Position numbers and translations under genes: made by a program
Shown here: positions 18,660-28,049 of the stretch, piece by piece
Numbering within the stretch: the stretch's first letter is position 1
Layout: every line of letters starts with the position of its first letter
Origin: Gnetum montanum
Lineage: Eukaryota; Streptophyta; Gnetopsida; Gnetales; Gnetaceae
Assembly (NCBI GenBank): GCA_015680685.1
Contig: MNCI01006062.1
Location: 236,174 to 264,222, forward strand
DNA length: 28,049 nucleotides
Direction: 5' to 3'
Notes under the pieces: generated by a model
Databases searched by the model: none
Told to the model about the DNA's origin: nothing
What the model saw: the letters and a program-made list of their open reading frames with translations, nothing else

Positions 18660-21430
18660 CTATGGCTGTCCTGTTGCAGCTATAACCTTCGATGAAAGGC
18701 AAAAAGCATCGAGCAATGCCTTCAACTTCTCCTCCTTACTCCGAGGATCATTCACAATCCATGCAACTTCACTAATGTGGGCTAGAATGGGGATATCCTG
18801 TGGATAGGGCATGATTGGAAACATCTCCTTCACATTAACAAACCAAGCAAAGAAATATTTGTGTTTAATTTCAAACACCCTTACTGCATTTTGCAACTTT
18901 TGATAGTCATTCATCCTTCTGGCTAGGTTCTTGGTAGTTGATCGCTGATCTATCAAGCATGTCCTAAGAACCTTGAGCTTAGCATTAGCCACCGTAAGAT
19001 TGTCCTTGGTGTCCTTGTGGTGCTTGAACGTGGCCTTGTACAACAAGTAAAAGCTAGCCACCTACTTCTCTAACTTTCACCACGGCTATCTAGTAGTCAA
19101 CATGGCCAGATTTGTGTAACAAAGATTGGAAAGCTCCATATACTCCATCATCTTCTTAATCTGCAACTTCTTCATGTGGATTTTTGTCTTATTATAGGCA
19201 TCTATCCCATCAATCATGGGTTGCCAAACATCCCTTTCTTTCTAGAGTTGCTAGAGGACTTCATTTACCTTTACCTTTTCCAATTGAATGTGTTTTTTAT
19301 TTATTTCCTTTTGTAGACCGACATGCTCTCTATAATGATCCTTGACTTTCTCAAACTTGAGAGCTTTAGATTTCTAGGTGGCTACCTCAAATGTAGTTTC
19401 CTGGCAAAAGGTGCACACCTCTTCCATGAAGAGATTCCTAATCTCTACTGTCATTCTACTTAATTCAATGTTTGATCTAGCCAGTTGTTCCTACTATTGA
19501 TGGATGAAATTTGTTAACTATTACTTGTGCATATCAGCATTTCATAGATGATAGTTCTCTATATTTAGTTGGATGTTCTCCTTGTAGGTCTAATCCAAGG
19601 CCTTTTGAATCTTATGCTACATGGCTTTTCCAAGGTTCTATAGAACACCACCATCTCCATTGCATTCTCAACCCCTTTGAGCCTAGACTAAAGCTATTGC
19701 ATAGAATCATCTCTTGTGAGTGCTAGGTTGAGAAACACAAGGTCAACAATCTAGGCCCTCAATTCAATAACTTCCACAGCTAAGCATTTATTCTACTCCC
19801 TAGCTATTTCAATTTTCCCTTTCAATATGATGTTTTTGCCCCTTGCCTCTAGCAACTTCAACTGGATCGCAGTGATGTTATTCATAAGCTCAAAGACATT
19901 CTAAAGCAATTTCTTAGTTCCCACTAGTCAGTCTAATAGCTCTTCATGTTGTGCTACTCTTATTTTACCGCTTATAGTTCCTGCAGAAGTCTACACATCT
20001 TTAAGTATAGTGATGTTTGGTGTAGATGTTGTAGGTATGTTAAGAGTCTCAGTGATCTTGTTAGCAATCACTTCTGCTACCATTTTTTCCCTTGGTGCTA
20101 CATCACCAAAATAGTTGCCTCTTCACCCTCCTCCAAGCACACTGAGAAGGTCGTAGTATTTCCAAAAATTTTTGGGAGTGGCTATTATTTTGTGAGAAAT
20201 ACTATGACCTATCTAGCACTCAAATTTAACCTTGCAAGTATATCTTCTTTGGGCTACAAAAATGAGTCCACCCTCATCCATCATATTGATTATTCAAGCC
20301 ACCTCATTGAGGTGACTCATGGCTAGTCTATATATGGATGGGTCCCCATCACTTGTGCCTCCTCTTTGCTCTTGTTCATTCAAGAGTCATTCTCTATATC
20401 CATGCAACCATTGGGTAGTTGTAGTGATGTCTAGCATTGTTGTTTGAGTGGTAGGTGGTGGTGGTGGTCACTACTCCTCTTTTTGAATTGTCACCTAGTT
20501 GGTGGTCAAAACTTGCCTAATTTCATCATTGGTATAATAGATTATCCCTTCCCTCTGACAAAGTTTCCTAATGAGGCACAGGAAGGGGAGTGCCTTCCTT
20601 CTACATTTGTTTTCTTTAAAGTGATTCTCCATCTATTGATAGATCAGTTGTGGAAGGCTAATTGAAAATCTTCCACTTAGAATGACACATGCTTGGATAA
20701 ATAAGGTAGTGATTTTTCTTGGCCTCACTATGGGATTGAGGTGAAAGGCTACAATCTTATAATGGATCCTCTTTGTTGGTGTGAGCATGTCAAACTCCTT
20801 ATGGTCGATACCATAACATCATTGCATCCATTCTTTCTTGATGCTCAGATCTACTTGCATTAGGATCTCAATAAGGTTCATCCTTATTTTATGCAACACA
20901 AGTGCTACAATAATGGCCTATGTCGAGTAGCACATTGAGATGTCCTTCATCGTTACTGTTGCTCCAGGATACCTATTATTCTAAAACAAAAACATCTCTC
21001 CCATGTACCACTCCCCAATGGAAGTGATGATTGGCCACATGGGAGTGGCCTTCAACTAATCTTGCACTTCTCTTGGTGCATGCTTCAATAAATAGCCAAA
21101 TTTTAACTCTTGATGCATTAATTTTTGGACCTCCCTTGATTTGACTTGATTTAGTCAAGCCTTTATTAAGGTCACCTTGAGGTTTGCTAGTTGTGCAGGC
21201 ACATCATCCCGATGGAAGTGTTCTGTTGTTACTACTGTTAATTTTGGAATATATATGATAAATTCTATTTCTACCTTCTCCCTAAGAGGACTTGTGGCAT
21301 GGGTTGCAAGTGATTCCCTTATTAGGGCTATTCTTGGCCTCTTCCTATTCTGGACCACTTTTGCCTTAGTTAGGATGCTCTTGCTTCTTATGTGTGCTTT
21401 CCTTTTGGTGTAATCTACAGTCACAACACA
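18660..21430 (-). pseudogene. Long 3' reading frame of element 3, coiled-coil, env-like position
   Basis: Read leftward on the minus strand. It opens with a basic region (about 21415-21340, KRKAHIRSKSILTKAKV then RKRPR) that would suit a nuclear protein. A middle part (about 20980-20480) contains FSISLPQLIYR and LIRKLCQREGI, which loosely recall plant-transposon-associated proteins (the family Pfam calls putative plant transposon protein). A long charged part with heptad-like Leu/Lys/Glu spacing (about 19500-19060) and a final open run of 133 residues to 18660 follow. About 900 codons in all, broken by many stops and some frame changes. It lies between integrase and the 3' LTR, where Athila elements carry an env-like ORF, but I see no signal peptide or membrane segment. 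Function unknown; family name tentative. Confidence 0.5.
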
Positions 21431-23423
21431 TCCATGGATTAGTAGATGTAATGTGTAACTTTAAAGTTTTTGAATACCTTTTCTTGTTAGTTAGTTATAC
21501 TTGGCTAAGTTTGGACCATAGTAGATTGATTATTTTATTAATTATTTATTATAATTATCACTAGAGCTTGTTGAAAAATTTTAACTCTTGTACTTGCATG
21601 TTTAATAGTTGATTTTCAAATTAAGCCTATGTGGGAGAGTTAGAAAAAATTGCAAAAAAAAACTCTATAAAAAATGGTACATTTGTGGCCCCCACGATGA
21701 AGAGCTTACCTTTGGTAGCTACAAAGTCACACAGCAAAGTGATTTGGATAAATGATTTATGAGTTATGAGCACTGGAAGGTCCCGGGCTCTGAAGAATTT
21801 AAAAAATCCTTGGTGTTTGTGAGAAAATGTAAAATTTTTTAAGTGGGATCACACCTATTTATATTATTTTTCCACCGTGTTAACGGGGCCCCATATACGA
21901 GGCCCATTAATCAAAATAATCAAAGTTGAATATCTCCATAAATACAAGGAATTTTTCAATGAAATTAGGGCCCATGGAATTCCAAAAAAGCCAAGAATAT
22001 GATAAAATCATTGAATAGGATCTTTGAAAGCTCAAAAATTGAAAATTTTGATGGAAAATGTATTTAATAAATAAAATATGTAAAGGAGCACATTGCTTGA
22101 TGTGGAAGATTGGTGTATGAAAGATTCTAGTTGCGAGAATGCCTAAGGATAAGGTACTTAATGACCCAACCAAGGGATATGTAAGTGGATCCTCCCTATA
22201 GTAGGCACATGCCCTTTTCTTTTGCCCTTGCATGACCTCAACCTAAGGAGTCTATGGGTCCCATAGGTGACTAATGGTTAATGAAAGCTAAGGACCAAAA
22301 CCCAAAAGATTCTACCTAAGAATTCAAATATGTTAGACTAAGACATCGAATTAAGAACCTAGACACTGGCAATGATGTGAGTTATGGACAACATAAATAG
22401 ATGATGGAGAAGGTGGAATGGAATTCCAAACTAAGGTCATAAAAAGTCCCTTGTTAAGTTCATCTTGAAAATGACTAAAGAAGATCCATCCTTAGTCCAA
22501 ACCAACACTAACCTCATGCAATAACTTCGCATTGCCACTCTAAGATTGATCCACCCCCACCCNAGAACAAAGGAGAACTAGAAGGTGAGAGAAAGCCTTA
22601 GTTACAGGGGATCTTCAAGCATGGGTACATGTCTTTTTAGTCCCATAACTAGTGCTTGTAGTTGATTTATTTGTCTAAGGGGTGTGCTTTGAATTTCCAT
22701 CATGTTTTTTATTTTTTATTTTTTATTTTTTGTATTTTATTATTTTTCTTTTTGGAAGGGAACCACACCATGCAAAGACTTTATTTGACTTTCTATTTAG
22801 TGGTTGGAATGGAATGGTAAGAAGTCTATGAAAAACACTCAAGCACTCAAGTAAATAGAAAAGTACAAAGAGTATTGAGTCTCCTTGAAGTCACACCCTA
22901 TTCAAACCTTTGAACCCTTCCCAATTCCAGAAACTACCAATGTCATAAATTTATTAAAAGTTGATTTAATGAAAGGGACCTCAAATTTCTAGAACAAGTA
23001 AAATCATAGAGTTTGTGAATGGACAGATGTCGTGGACTCACTACCTGTCCCATGAAAAAGAAGCCATGACTAAGCCATCAATACAAAAATTTAAAAATAG
23101 AAACTAAACAATAACAAACCAAACATTAAGTACAAACCACTATTAGTAGCACCTATAGCACCACTATGTCTTATTGGCAATAAAGCACTTTTATTAGCAA
23201 AAATTTGAAAACCACACTTAAACAAATCAAAGCAAAATATAGAAGAAAGTGTGAAATATCCAATAAAGATTCAAACATACTAATGATGGTGTAGAACAAA
23301 AATGGTGTAAAATGGAAAAAATTTTAAAAATCAATTAGTTTTAAAATAAATAAATTGTAAAATAAAAATGTGAAAAAAAATAGAAAAATTGAGGAGCTAT
23401 GTGGATGATTAGCATGGATGGCC
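21431..23423 (-). other. Non-coding spacer between pol and 3' reading frame
   Basis: AT-rich, with no recognisable domain on either strand; open frames such as 22233-21907 have no coding signature. It contains a (ATTTTT)n-like run at 22704-22750, an A-rich stretch at 23320-23390, a C-rich run with an ambiguous base at 22552-22563, and no clear LTR pair. Long spacers after pol are known in Athila-type elements. Confidence 0.5.
22704..22750. repeat. Low-complexity (ATTTTT)n run
   Basis: Four to five copies of TTTTTTA-type hexa/heptamers in a row. Simple-sequence DNA with no further meaning seen. Confidence 0.8.
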
Positions 23424-23441
23424 ATCTCCCCCACAACTAAG
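23424..23441 (-). promoter_or_regulatory. Internal polypurine-tract-like site after integrase
   Basis: The minus strand reads CTTAGTTGTGGGGGAGAT, about 120 bp after the end of the integrase region. It matches the terminal polypurine tract at 18337-18348 in its AGTTGTGGGGG core. Plant Athila-type elements often show such a G-run after pol. It could be a second priming site or the true 3' tract of a shorter, separate element. Confidence 0.5.
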
Positions 23442-23559
23442 TTGGAAGGAGGAGATCCAAAAAAATTAAACATGGTTATTTGTCCATTGAGGTAGTTGTT
23501 ACACTAGCTTGTCTTGGTTCTAGGAAAAGCTTCACTTGTTGGATGTTGACCAACTAATT

Positions 23560-24870
23560 TTTACTTGGGCTTTTAGGTTTGTATATGGTCATGGCCCAGA
23601 AGGAAAGGTTTCAACAATTATATAAGGTCCTTTCCATAATATTTGAAATTTTTTTTCTAAGGTACATGTGTGGGATTCTAGTAAACATCCTTATCTCCCA
23701 ATTGGAATTTCACTTTCTATATTCTTCGATCATGTCATTGCTTGTTGAATGTCTGATGCACTTCATTCAAAGATAGGGCTACCAATCTATTTTTCTCCAG
23801 CAAATGGAGGTTAATCAGTCTTTCCTTTTGGGCTAGTCTTAGATTGGGTTTCATGTCACAAGTTGTTGAGAGTGTATAGAGCTCAAATTCAACTAGAAGT
23901 GTTGGAAGTTTTTTGTACACTAACTCCTAGGAAGAGTAGCCAATAGGGAATTTTCATGTTGAGTGGTAGGCCCATAGGGCATCATTGAGTTTTGTGCTCC
24001 AATCTCTCTTATATTTGCTTATGATCCTTGTTAGGATCTTTGTGATATCCTAGTTAGTTACCTATGCTTGACCATTAGCTTAGGGGTGATAGGGTGTTGT
24101 TAATTTATGTTCAACCCCTAAGCATTACATTAACTTTCTAAAAGTGGCACCTATAAAATGAGTTCCATTGTTAGAAATCAGTGCACATGGCACCCCAAAC
24201 TTTTTTACAACATGTTGTTGTACAAATCTAGAAGTAGTGAATGATGTACAATTGATGATGGCTATGGCTTTGTCCATTTGGTGCAGTAGTCAACTGCTTT
24301 AATAATGTATGCCTTTCCATTGGACATGGGTGTGATGGAACTAATGTAGTTAATGCCCCATATGTCAAAGGGCTCTAGTGGTTGAATCCACTGTTGAGGA
24401 CCTTCCATTCATGCAATCATCCCACCTTCTCATTGATAGCATTCACAAGATCAGATAAATTAGTGGACATCCCTGAAAATTGTAGGCCAGTAGTATCTTG
24501 CCATCAAGATTTTTATGGCTGTGTGTCTTTCTACGTAGTGGCCTCCATAAGGGCCTTCATGAGCATCTAGAAGAACACTTAGTTGATTTGCATCAAGGAC
24601 ACACCAATGAACTAATCCATTGATGCACACCTTATAAATATTTCCATTAATTTCCATGAAGTACTTTTCCTGATGAAGAAACTGTTGCTTCTTCCTAAAG
24701 TTCATATCTTGTGGCATCTCTTGAGTGAGAAGGTAAGTGAGGATGCAATCATACCATTTTGTTTTTGTGGGAACTTGGTCATTTATTGCTCCTATAAAGA
24801 GGATTTTTTCTAGAAACTGATCAAAAAGTAGACTGTCCTCCTCTTTATTATCCCATCTTAACCAAGAAAT
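23560..24870 (-). pseudogene. Integrase of element 3
   Basis: The linker and zinc finger are in a clean open run (24885-24460): HEGPYGGHYVERHTAIKIL then RYYWPTIFRDVH, the Ty3/Athila H2C2 signature. The core starts FDIWGINYISSI (about 24345-24375), where the first catalytic Asp is Asn (codon 24349-24351). The second motif reads ISNNGTHF, with Asp to Asn at 24170-24172. The third lies in a stop-broken NGQA region near 24090. The C-terminal part includes LVYKKLPTLLVEFEL (about 23930-23885), matching the LVYGKxxxLPVELE pattern, and ends near 23575. Several stops; not functional. Confidence 0.8.
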
Positions 24871-25240
24871 ATGGTTCGGGACCACATTCTTAGTTCCTTT
24901 TCGATCTACTATTGTGACATCAAATTCCTACAAGATCATAAGCCACTGTATGATATAATGGCTCACCATCAACTTATTCATCAAGAAGTGGATGGCACTA
25001 TGTTCTATGTGCACAAACACCTTGTAGCCAAGTACACACTGCCTGAACATGTCAAGAGCATACACCACTACCATTAGTTATTTTTCAATTGTGGTGTAAT
25101 TCAATTGTGCACCCACAATTCTTCAGGTCATGTAGTGGATATGATATGGACATTTCGTATCATCCAACTGCATAAGCATAGCTTCCAAGGCATAATTAGA
25201 TGCATATATCATTATATGAAATGGTCTAGACTAGTCTGGT
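24870..25240 (-). pseudogene. RNase H of element 3
   Basis: Readable as YASNYALEAMLMQ (about 25165-25205), TTIEK then a stop then LMVVVYAL (about 25040-25095), GYKVFVHIEHSAIHFL and IQWLMIL, and VDRKGTKNVVPNHISW just before the integrase linker. Order and spacing are those of Ty3-type RNase H. The first catalytic Asp (of D-A-S) is Tyr, and the Asp of T-D-H is Glu (I-E-H). Single RNase H only; no archaeal-type copy seen. Confidence 0.75.
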
Positions 25241-25479
25241 GCCCATAGAATTAGAGTTTCTATGAGTTTCTTCTTTAGTAGTTGGAACGCATGTTCACAC
25301 TCCTTAGTCCAAATAAATGGGACATCTTTCTTTGTAAGCTTGACCAATAACTTTACAATCCTAGAGAAATTCTCTATGAAAAGTTGCTAGTAGCCAGTGT
25401 GTCCAAGAAATGATCCAACATCTTTGACTATCTCTAGTGGATGTGTAATTCCTTGGATATCCCTTATCTTCTCTAGGTC

Positions 25480-26150
25480 TACCTCAATCCCTTCTTGTGA
25501 GCTCCTAGACCATTATATGGCTTTTCTACCAATTGAGCCTAAGGTTTATTTCAACACATATTTTCAATAGCTACTCAAGGTAATCCATGGCTTACTCAAA
25601 TGTAGCCCCATAGGCAAAAAATTTATTCATAAAGACTTCTATCCCACTACCAATTTGTTGTTGGAAAATACTTAGGACCAGGTGTTGGAATGTTGCAAGG
25701 GCATTGCACATACTAAATGGCATCTTACAATATGCAAAAGTCCCCCAGGGACTTGTGAATGTTTTCTTAGTCTAATCTTCTAGCACAATTTGTATTTGGT
25801 TATAGCCACTATAACCATCCAAGAAGATATAATAGCAATGCCTAGATATGGTGTCCAACACTTGATCCACAAATGACAATGAAAAATGATCTTTAAATGT
25901 TGCCATATTCAACAGCCTAAAGTCGATGTAGACCTACAACTTGCCACCTTTCTTTGGCACAATTACAAGTGGACTAACCCACTCACTATCTACGATGGGA
26001 TAGATGAACCTAACCTTGAGGATTTGCTATATTTCCTCCTTAGCAATTTACTCTAATTTGGGAACTAGCCACCTCTGTGGCTACCTTCTTGGCTTCATGG
26101 ATAGGTCAATGTAAATGCAATGCTAGCATATACTCTAATCGATTCCTATT
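25480..26150 (-). pseudogene. Reverse transcriptase of element 3
   Basis: The minus strand gives FIYPIVDSEWVSPLVIVPKK (about 25950-26010), FKDHFSLSFVDQVLD, YIFLDGYSGYNQIQI (about 25795-25840), SPWGTFAYCKMPFSMCNA (about 25690-25745) and the active-site box as VFMNKFFAYG (25607-25636). In that box the two catalytic Asp residues of the FMDDF form are replaced by Asn and Lys. Wording and spacing fit the Athila branch. Stops occur at former Gln and Trp codons. Confidence 0.82.
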
Positions 26151-26485
26151 AGTTTGGGATATGACCAAGGAAAGGTTGTTTTCCATTTATTAATCACCTT
26201 TAACAACTTTTCTTTTTGTTCAAGAGAAAATTTGGCATTGATTATGACCAACTTACCATTGTGTAAGAATGCAAACTCCATGTTGACTAGTAAATTTTTT
26301 AGCTCTAGCGGATCCTGCTTGAAGTTATTAGGGATTTCCAACTCTCCCCAATAGGTATCATCATCTTCATCATTAGAGAGTTGGTGATGAACTTCCTTAA
26401 GTTCATCCATTCTTTCAACATAAGCACAAGTGAGCCTCTCAATTAATTCCATGCATAATGTGCTACTATCTAAGCTAGCTATCAA
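26135..26485 (-). pseudogene. Protease-RT linker of element 3
   Basis: An open run of 116 residues. LELKNLLVNMEFAFLHNGK and LEQKEKLLKVINKWKTTFPW are the conserved stretch just before Ty3/Athila RT, where the usual sequence reads LPxxLxYAFL then LxxEQExKLLxVLxxxKxxxGW. It runs straight into RT after a stop at 26135. Confidence 0.72.
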
Positions 26486-26639
26486 CCACTGGATACCCTC
26501 CTATTTTGTGGTTGCTATGTACATGCACCTTTAAATATCTTTTTCATGTGCATTGATTGCATGTTTTAATGAATGTACTTTTTATGGACCAAATTTTCTA
26601 CACGTAATTGCACCCATTATCACTCTATGCAATACATGA

Positions 26640-27045
26640 AACATGCATCTTCTCTAATCATCCAAATTCATTTTCCCTGGATATTTCCAAGGATAGGTTC
26701 CTTATACCCATACGTGCATCTACTATGCTTAACCAAGCCCTTCCCATAATGATGGGGAAGTCACCTTTGCAATTTTCAATCTTGATCACCAAAAAATTGA
26801 CAAGATAGGACCACCCACTAACTATGGTCACAATGTCCTCCACTAATCCTAAGGAAATAGTGATTGATTGGTTTGCTAATTCTAAATAGATATTGCTCTT
26901 CTTGAGAGGTGGTAAGTTCCGGGCTTTGTATATGTCATGGGAGATGAGATTGACACTAGAACCAAAATTAAGAAGAGCCTTCCATGTCTCATATCTAACA
27001 ATCTAAAGATAAATGAGAGGGCTTCCTGGGTTAGATATTTTCATG
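26640..27045 (-). pseudogene. Aspartic protease of element 3
   Basis: The active-site motif reads LLNFGSSVNL; the catalytic Asp of the D-x-G-A/S form is Asn (codon 26967-26969), which would abolish activity. Downstream come YLELANQSITI (flap side), FLVIKIENCKGDFPIIMGRA and WLSIVDARMG (about 26790-26700), the C-terminal ILGRP-W/F-L hallmark with Met and Ala changes. In frame from about 27000 to 26658. Confidence 0.78.
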
Positions 27046-28049
27046 GAAAGAATGCCAATCTTGATGCAATTGAAAACAACATGAGTTAGCATGATAGTAC
27101 AGATCTAAGATGGCACTTGGTTTGAAAGACACTTGAAGGTGTTTGATGTAGAGGATGAGGATGCTAGGAATGCAACATGACTAGCCATATTAGGTTATGA
27201 GGGTTTGGGAGGATTGTTAGGCTGAAAAAATGGGTGTTTCCTACAAGGATTATTTAAACCATTTGATAAGAAAGCTGATTGCAAATGTACAACCATCATA
27301 GCATTTCATTGTTGTGGCTGTGAAGAAATTTCTTCCTACATAGATAGAGCAGGAGGTAACTAGGTTGAGGGAATAGGGACGTATGTAGATGGATGTAGAG
27401 GGTGGTATGGATATTGGTTCTTTCCATGAGTAGATGGTAAATGTGTTCAGTAGTACTCTAGAGGGTAATAGTGATGCTGAAATGAGATGTGGCTTACAAA
27501 ACTTCATGGAGAAATAGGTTTCTAAACATAGTACCCATATGGATCTAGTTACCTGTAAGGATACTACTACCTTAGTAGTGTCATTCCCCCTTATTTTGGT
27601 TAGTTTCATTGTTGGTATTGCTCATATGGTTGTGGTGGAGCTTTACTTAGATAACAAGCTTGTTGGTACTGGTGAAACTACCTTGGATTGCCTTAAGGGT
27701 AAGGTAATTTTTTGGGTGCTTTCCTATGTGCTAATCAAGGATTCAATGCATACACCCTAAAATCTTATAAGTGTGACACCAAAAGGCAACATCCCTTTAG
27801 ATGTTCATATTGATAGATGTCACAATTAGTATCATCTTCAATGTCTATCTCCACAACTTTCTCTACTACAATAGCTTTTCCCTTACCTTTTTGGAAGGCA
27901 CATTTAGCTTCTTTTTGCCTCCTACAGTTACGATTACTATTTTTCTCTTTGGATTCTTTAGCAATCTTCATAGAAATTTGGATTTTTTCATCCAAAGACT
28001 TCCATAATTTTTCAACCTTGGCTAAAATATTAGAAATATATTTTTGGAT
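27046..28049 (-). pseudogene. gag C-terminal part of element 3, cut by window end
   Basis: From the right edge an open run (27995-27765) has a basic stretch (RRQKEAKCAFQKGKGKA), an acidic stretch and a CDIYQYEHLKGCC motif, which may be a zinc knuckle with one Cys changed to Tyr and shortened spacing. A Tyr/Pro/His/Gln-rich part follows (about 27640-27400) with many stops, as in the tail of plant gag proteins. The capsid domain would lie outside the window. Assigned mainly by position before the protease. Confidence 0.5.

Larger units (their letters stand above)
17523..28049 (-). mobile_element. Element 3: Athila-like Ty3/gypsy retrotransposon, runs off the window
   Basis: Minus-strand order from the right: gag remnant (to 28049 and beyond), protease, RT, RNase H, integrase (ending about 23560), a spacer, a long 3' reading frame (about 21430-18660), a polypurine tract (18337-18346) and a 3' LTR (17523-18336). 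The order gag-PR-RT-RH-IN is Ty3-type, and the pol wording fits the Athila branch. Treating the pol part and the 3' reading frame as one element is an inference: no LTR is recognised between them. All catalytic motifs I can read are damaged. The 5' LTR is outside the window. Confidence 0.6.

Noticed and set aside
19511-20665. Plus-strand open frames between 19.5 and 20.7 kb
   Set aside because: They lie opposite the minus-strand coiled-coil frame, which has the better coding signature.
21907-22233. 108-residue minus-strand open frame as a gene
   Set aside because: Low-complexity, Phe/Ile-rich translation from AT-rich spacer, with no start context or motif.
24382-25077. Plus-strand open frames opposite element 3 pol
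   Set aside because: The minus strand there gives the integrase zinc finger and RNase H in correct order.
1-28049. tRNA, rRNA or integrated plant pararetrovirus
   Set aside because: No cloverleaf or rRNA core seen. The presence of integrase, LTRs and Ty3-type polypurine tracts points to retrotransposons, and no movement-protein-like region was found.

Overview
This window is plant nuclear DNA, probably from a large-genome seed plant. A gymnosperm would fit, but nothing in the sequence proves it. It is AT-rich and intergenic in character, filled with old, decayed Ty3/gypsy LTR retrotransposons of the Tat/Athila branch. I see no intact host gene, tRNA or rRNA. Nearly every coding stretch is cut by stops of the kind left by C-to-T decay (CAA/CAG to TAA/TAG, TGG to TAG/TGA, CGA to TGA). 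Single ambiguous bases lie at 8335 and 22563.

Element 1 (783-10583, minus strand) has a 3' LTR at 783-2051, a polypurine tract at about 2053-2067, and the inner 450 bp of its 5' LTR at 10134-10583, next to a primer-binding-site-like sequence at 10112-10128. It codes for a degenerate gag (from 7335 leftward) and an aspartic protease (about 4560-4200), but I find no reverse transcriptase, RNase H or integrase. Its leader is split by about 2.2 kb of unrelated DNA (about 7560-9770) carrying a PPR-protein fragment.

Element 2 (about 10584-17522, plus strand) is the reverse: a pol region with RT, two RNase H domains and integrase (about 13.4-16.6 kb), then a polypurine tract and the start of a 3' LTR, with no recognisable gag. 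Upstream of pol lies an array of about eleven ~180-bp units built into ~550-bp triplets, each unit carrying an inverted repeat. Elements 1 and 2 share their 3' internal end, their polypurine tract and a 30-bp (ten-codon) repeat in the same sense orientation, so they look like one family.

Element 3 (17523 to beyond 28049, minus strand) has gag, protease, RT, RNase H and integrase remnants from 28 kb down to 23.6 kb, a 2-kb spacer, a long degenerate coiled-coil reading frame (about 21.4-18.66 kb) in the position where Athila elements carry an env-like ORF, then a polypurine tract and an 814-bp LTR (17523-18336). Its 5' LTR lies outside the window. The most unusual items are the shared ten-codon repeat, the higher-order 180/550-bp array, the separate gag-PR and pol halves of one family, and the extra 3' reading frame of element 3.
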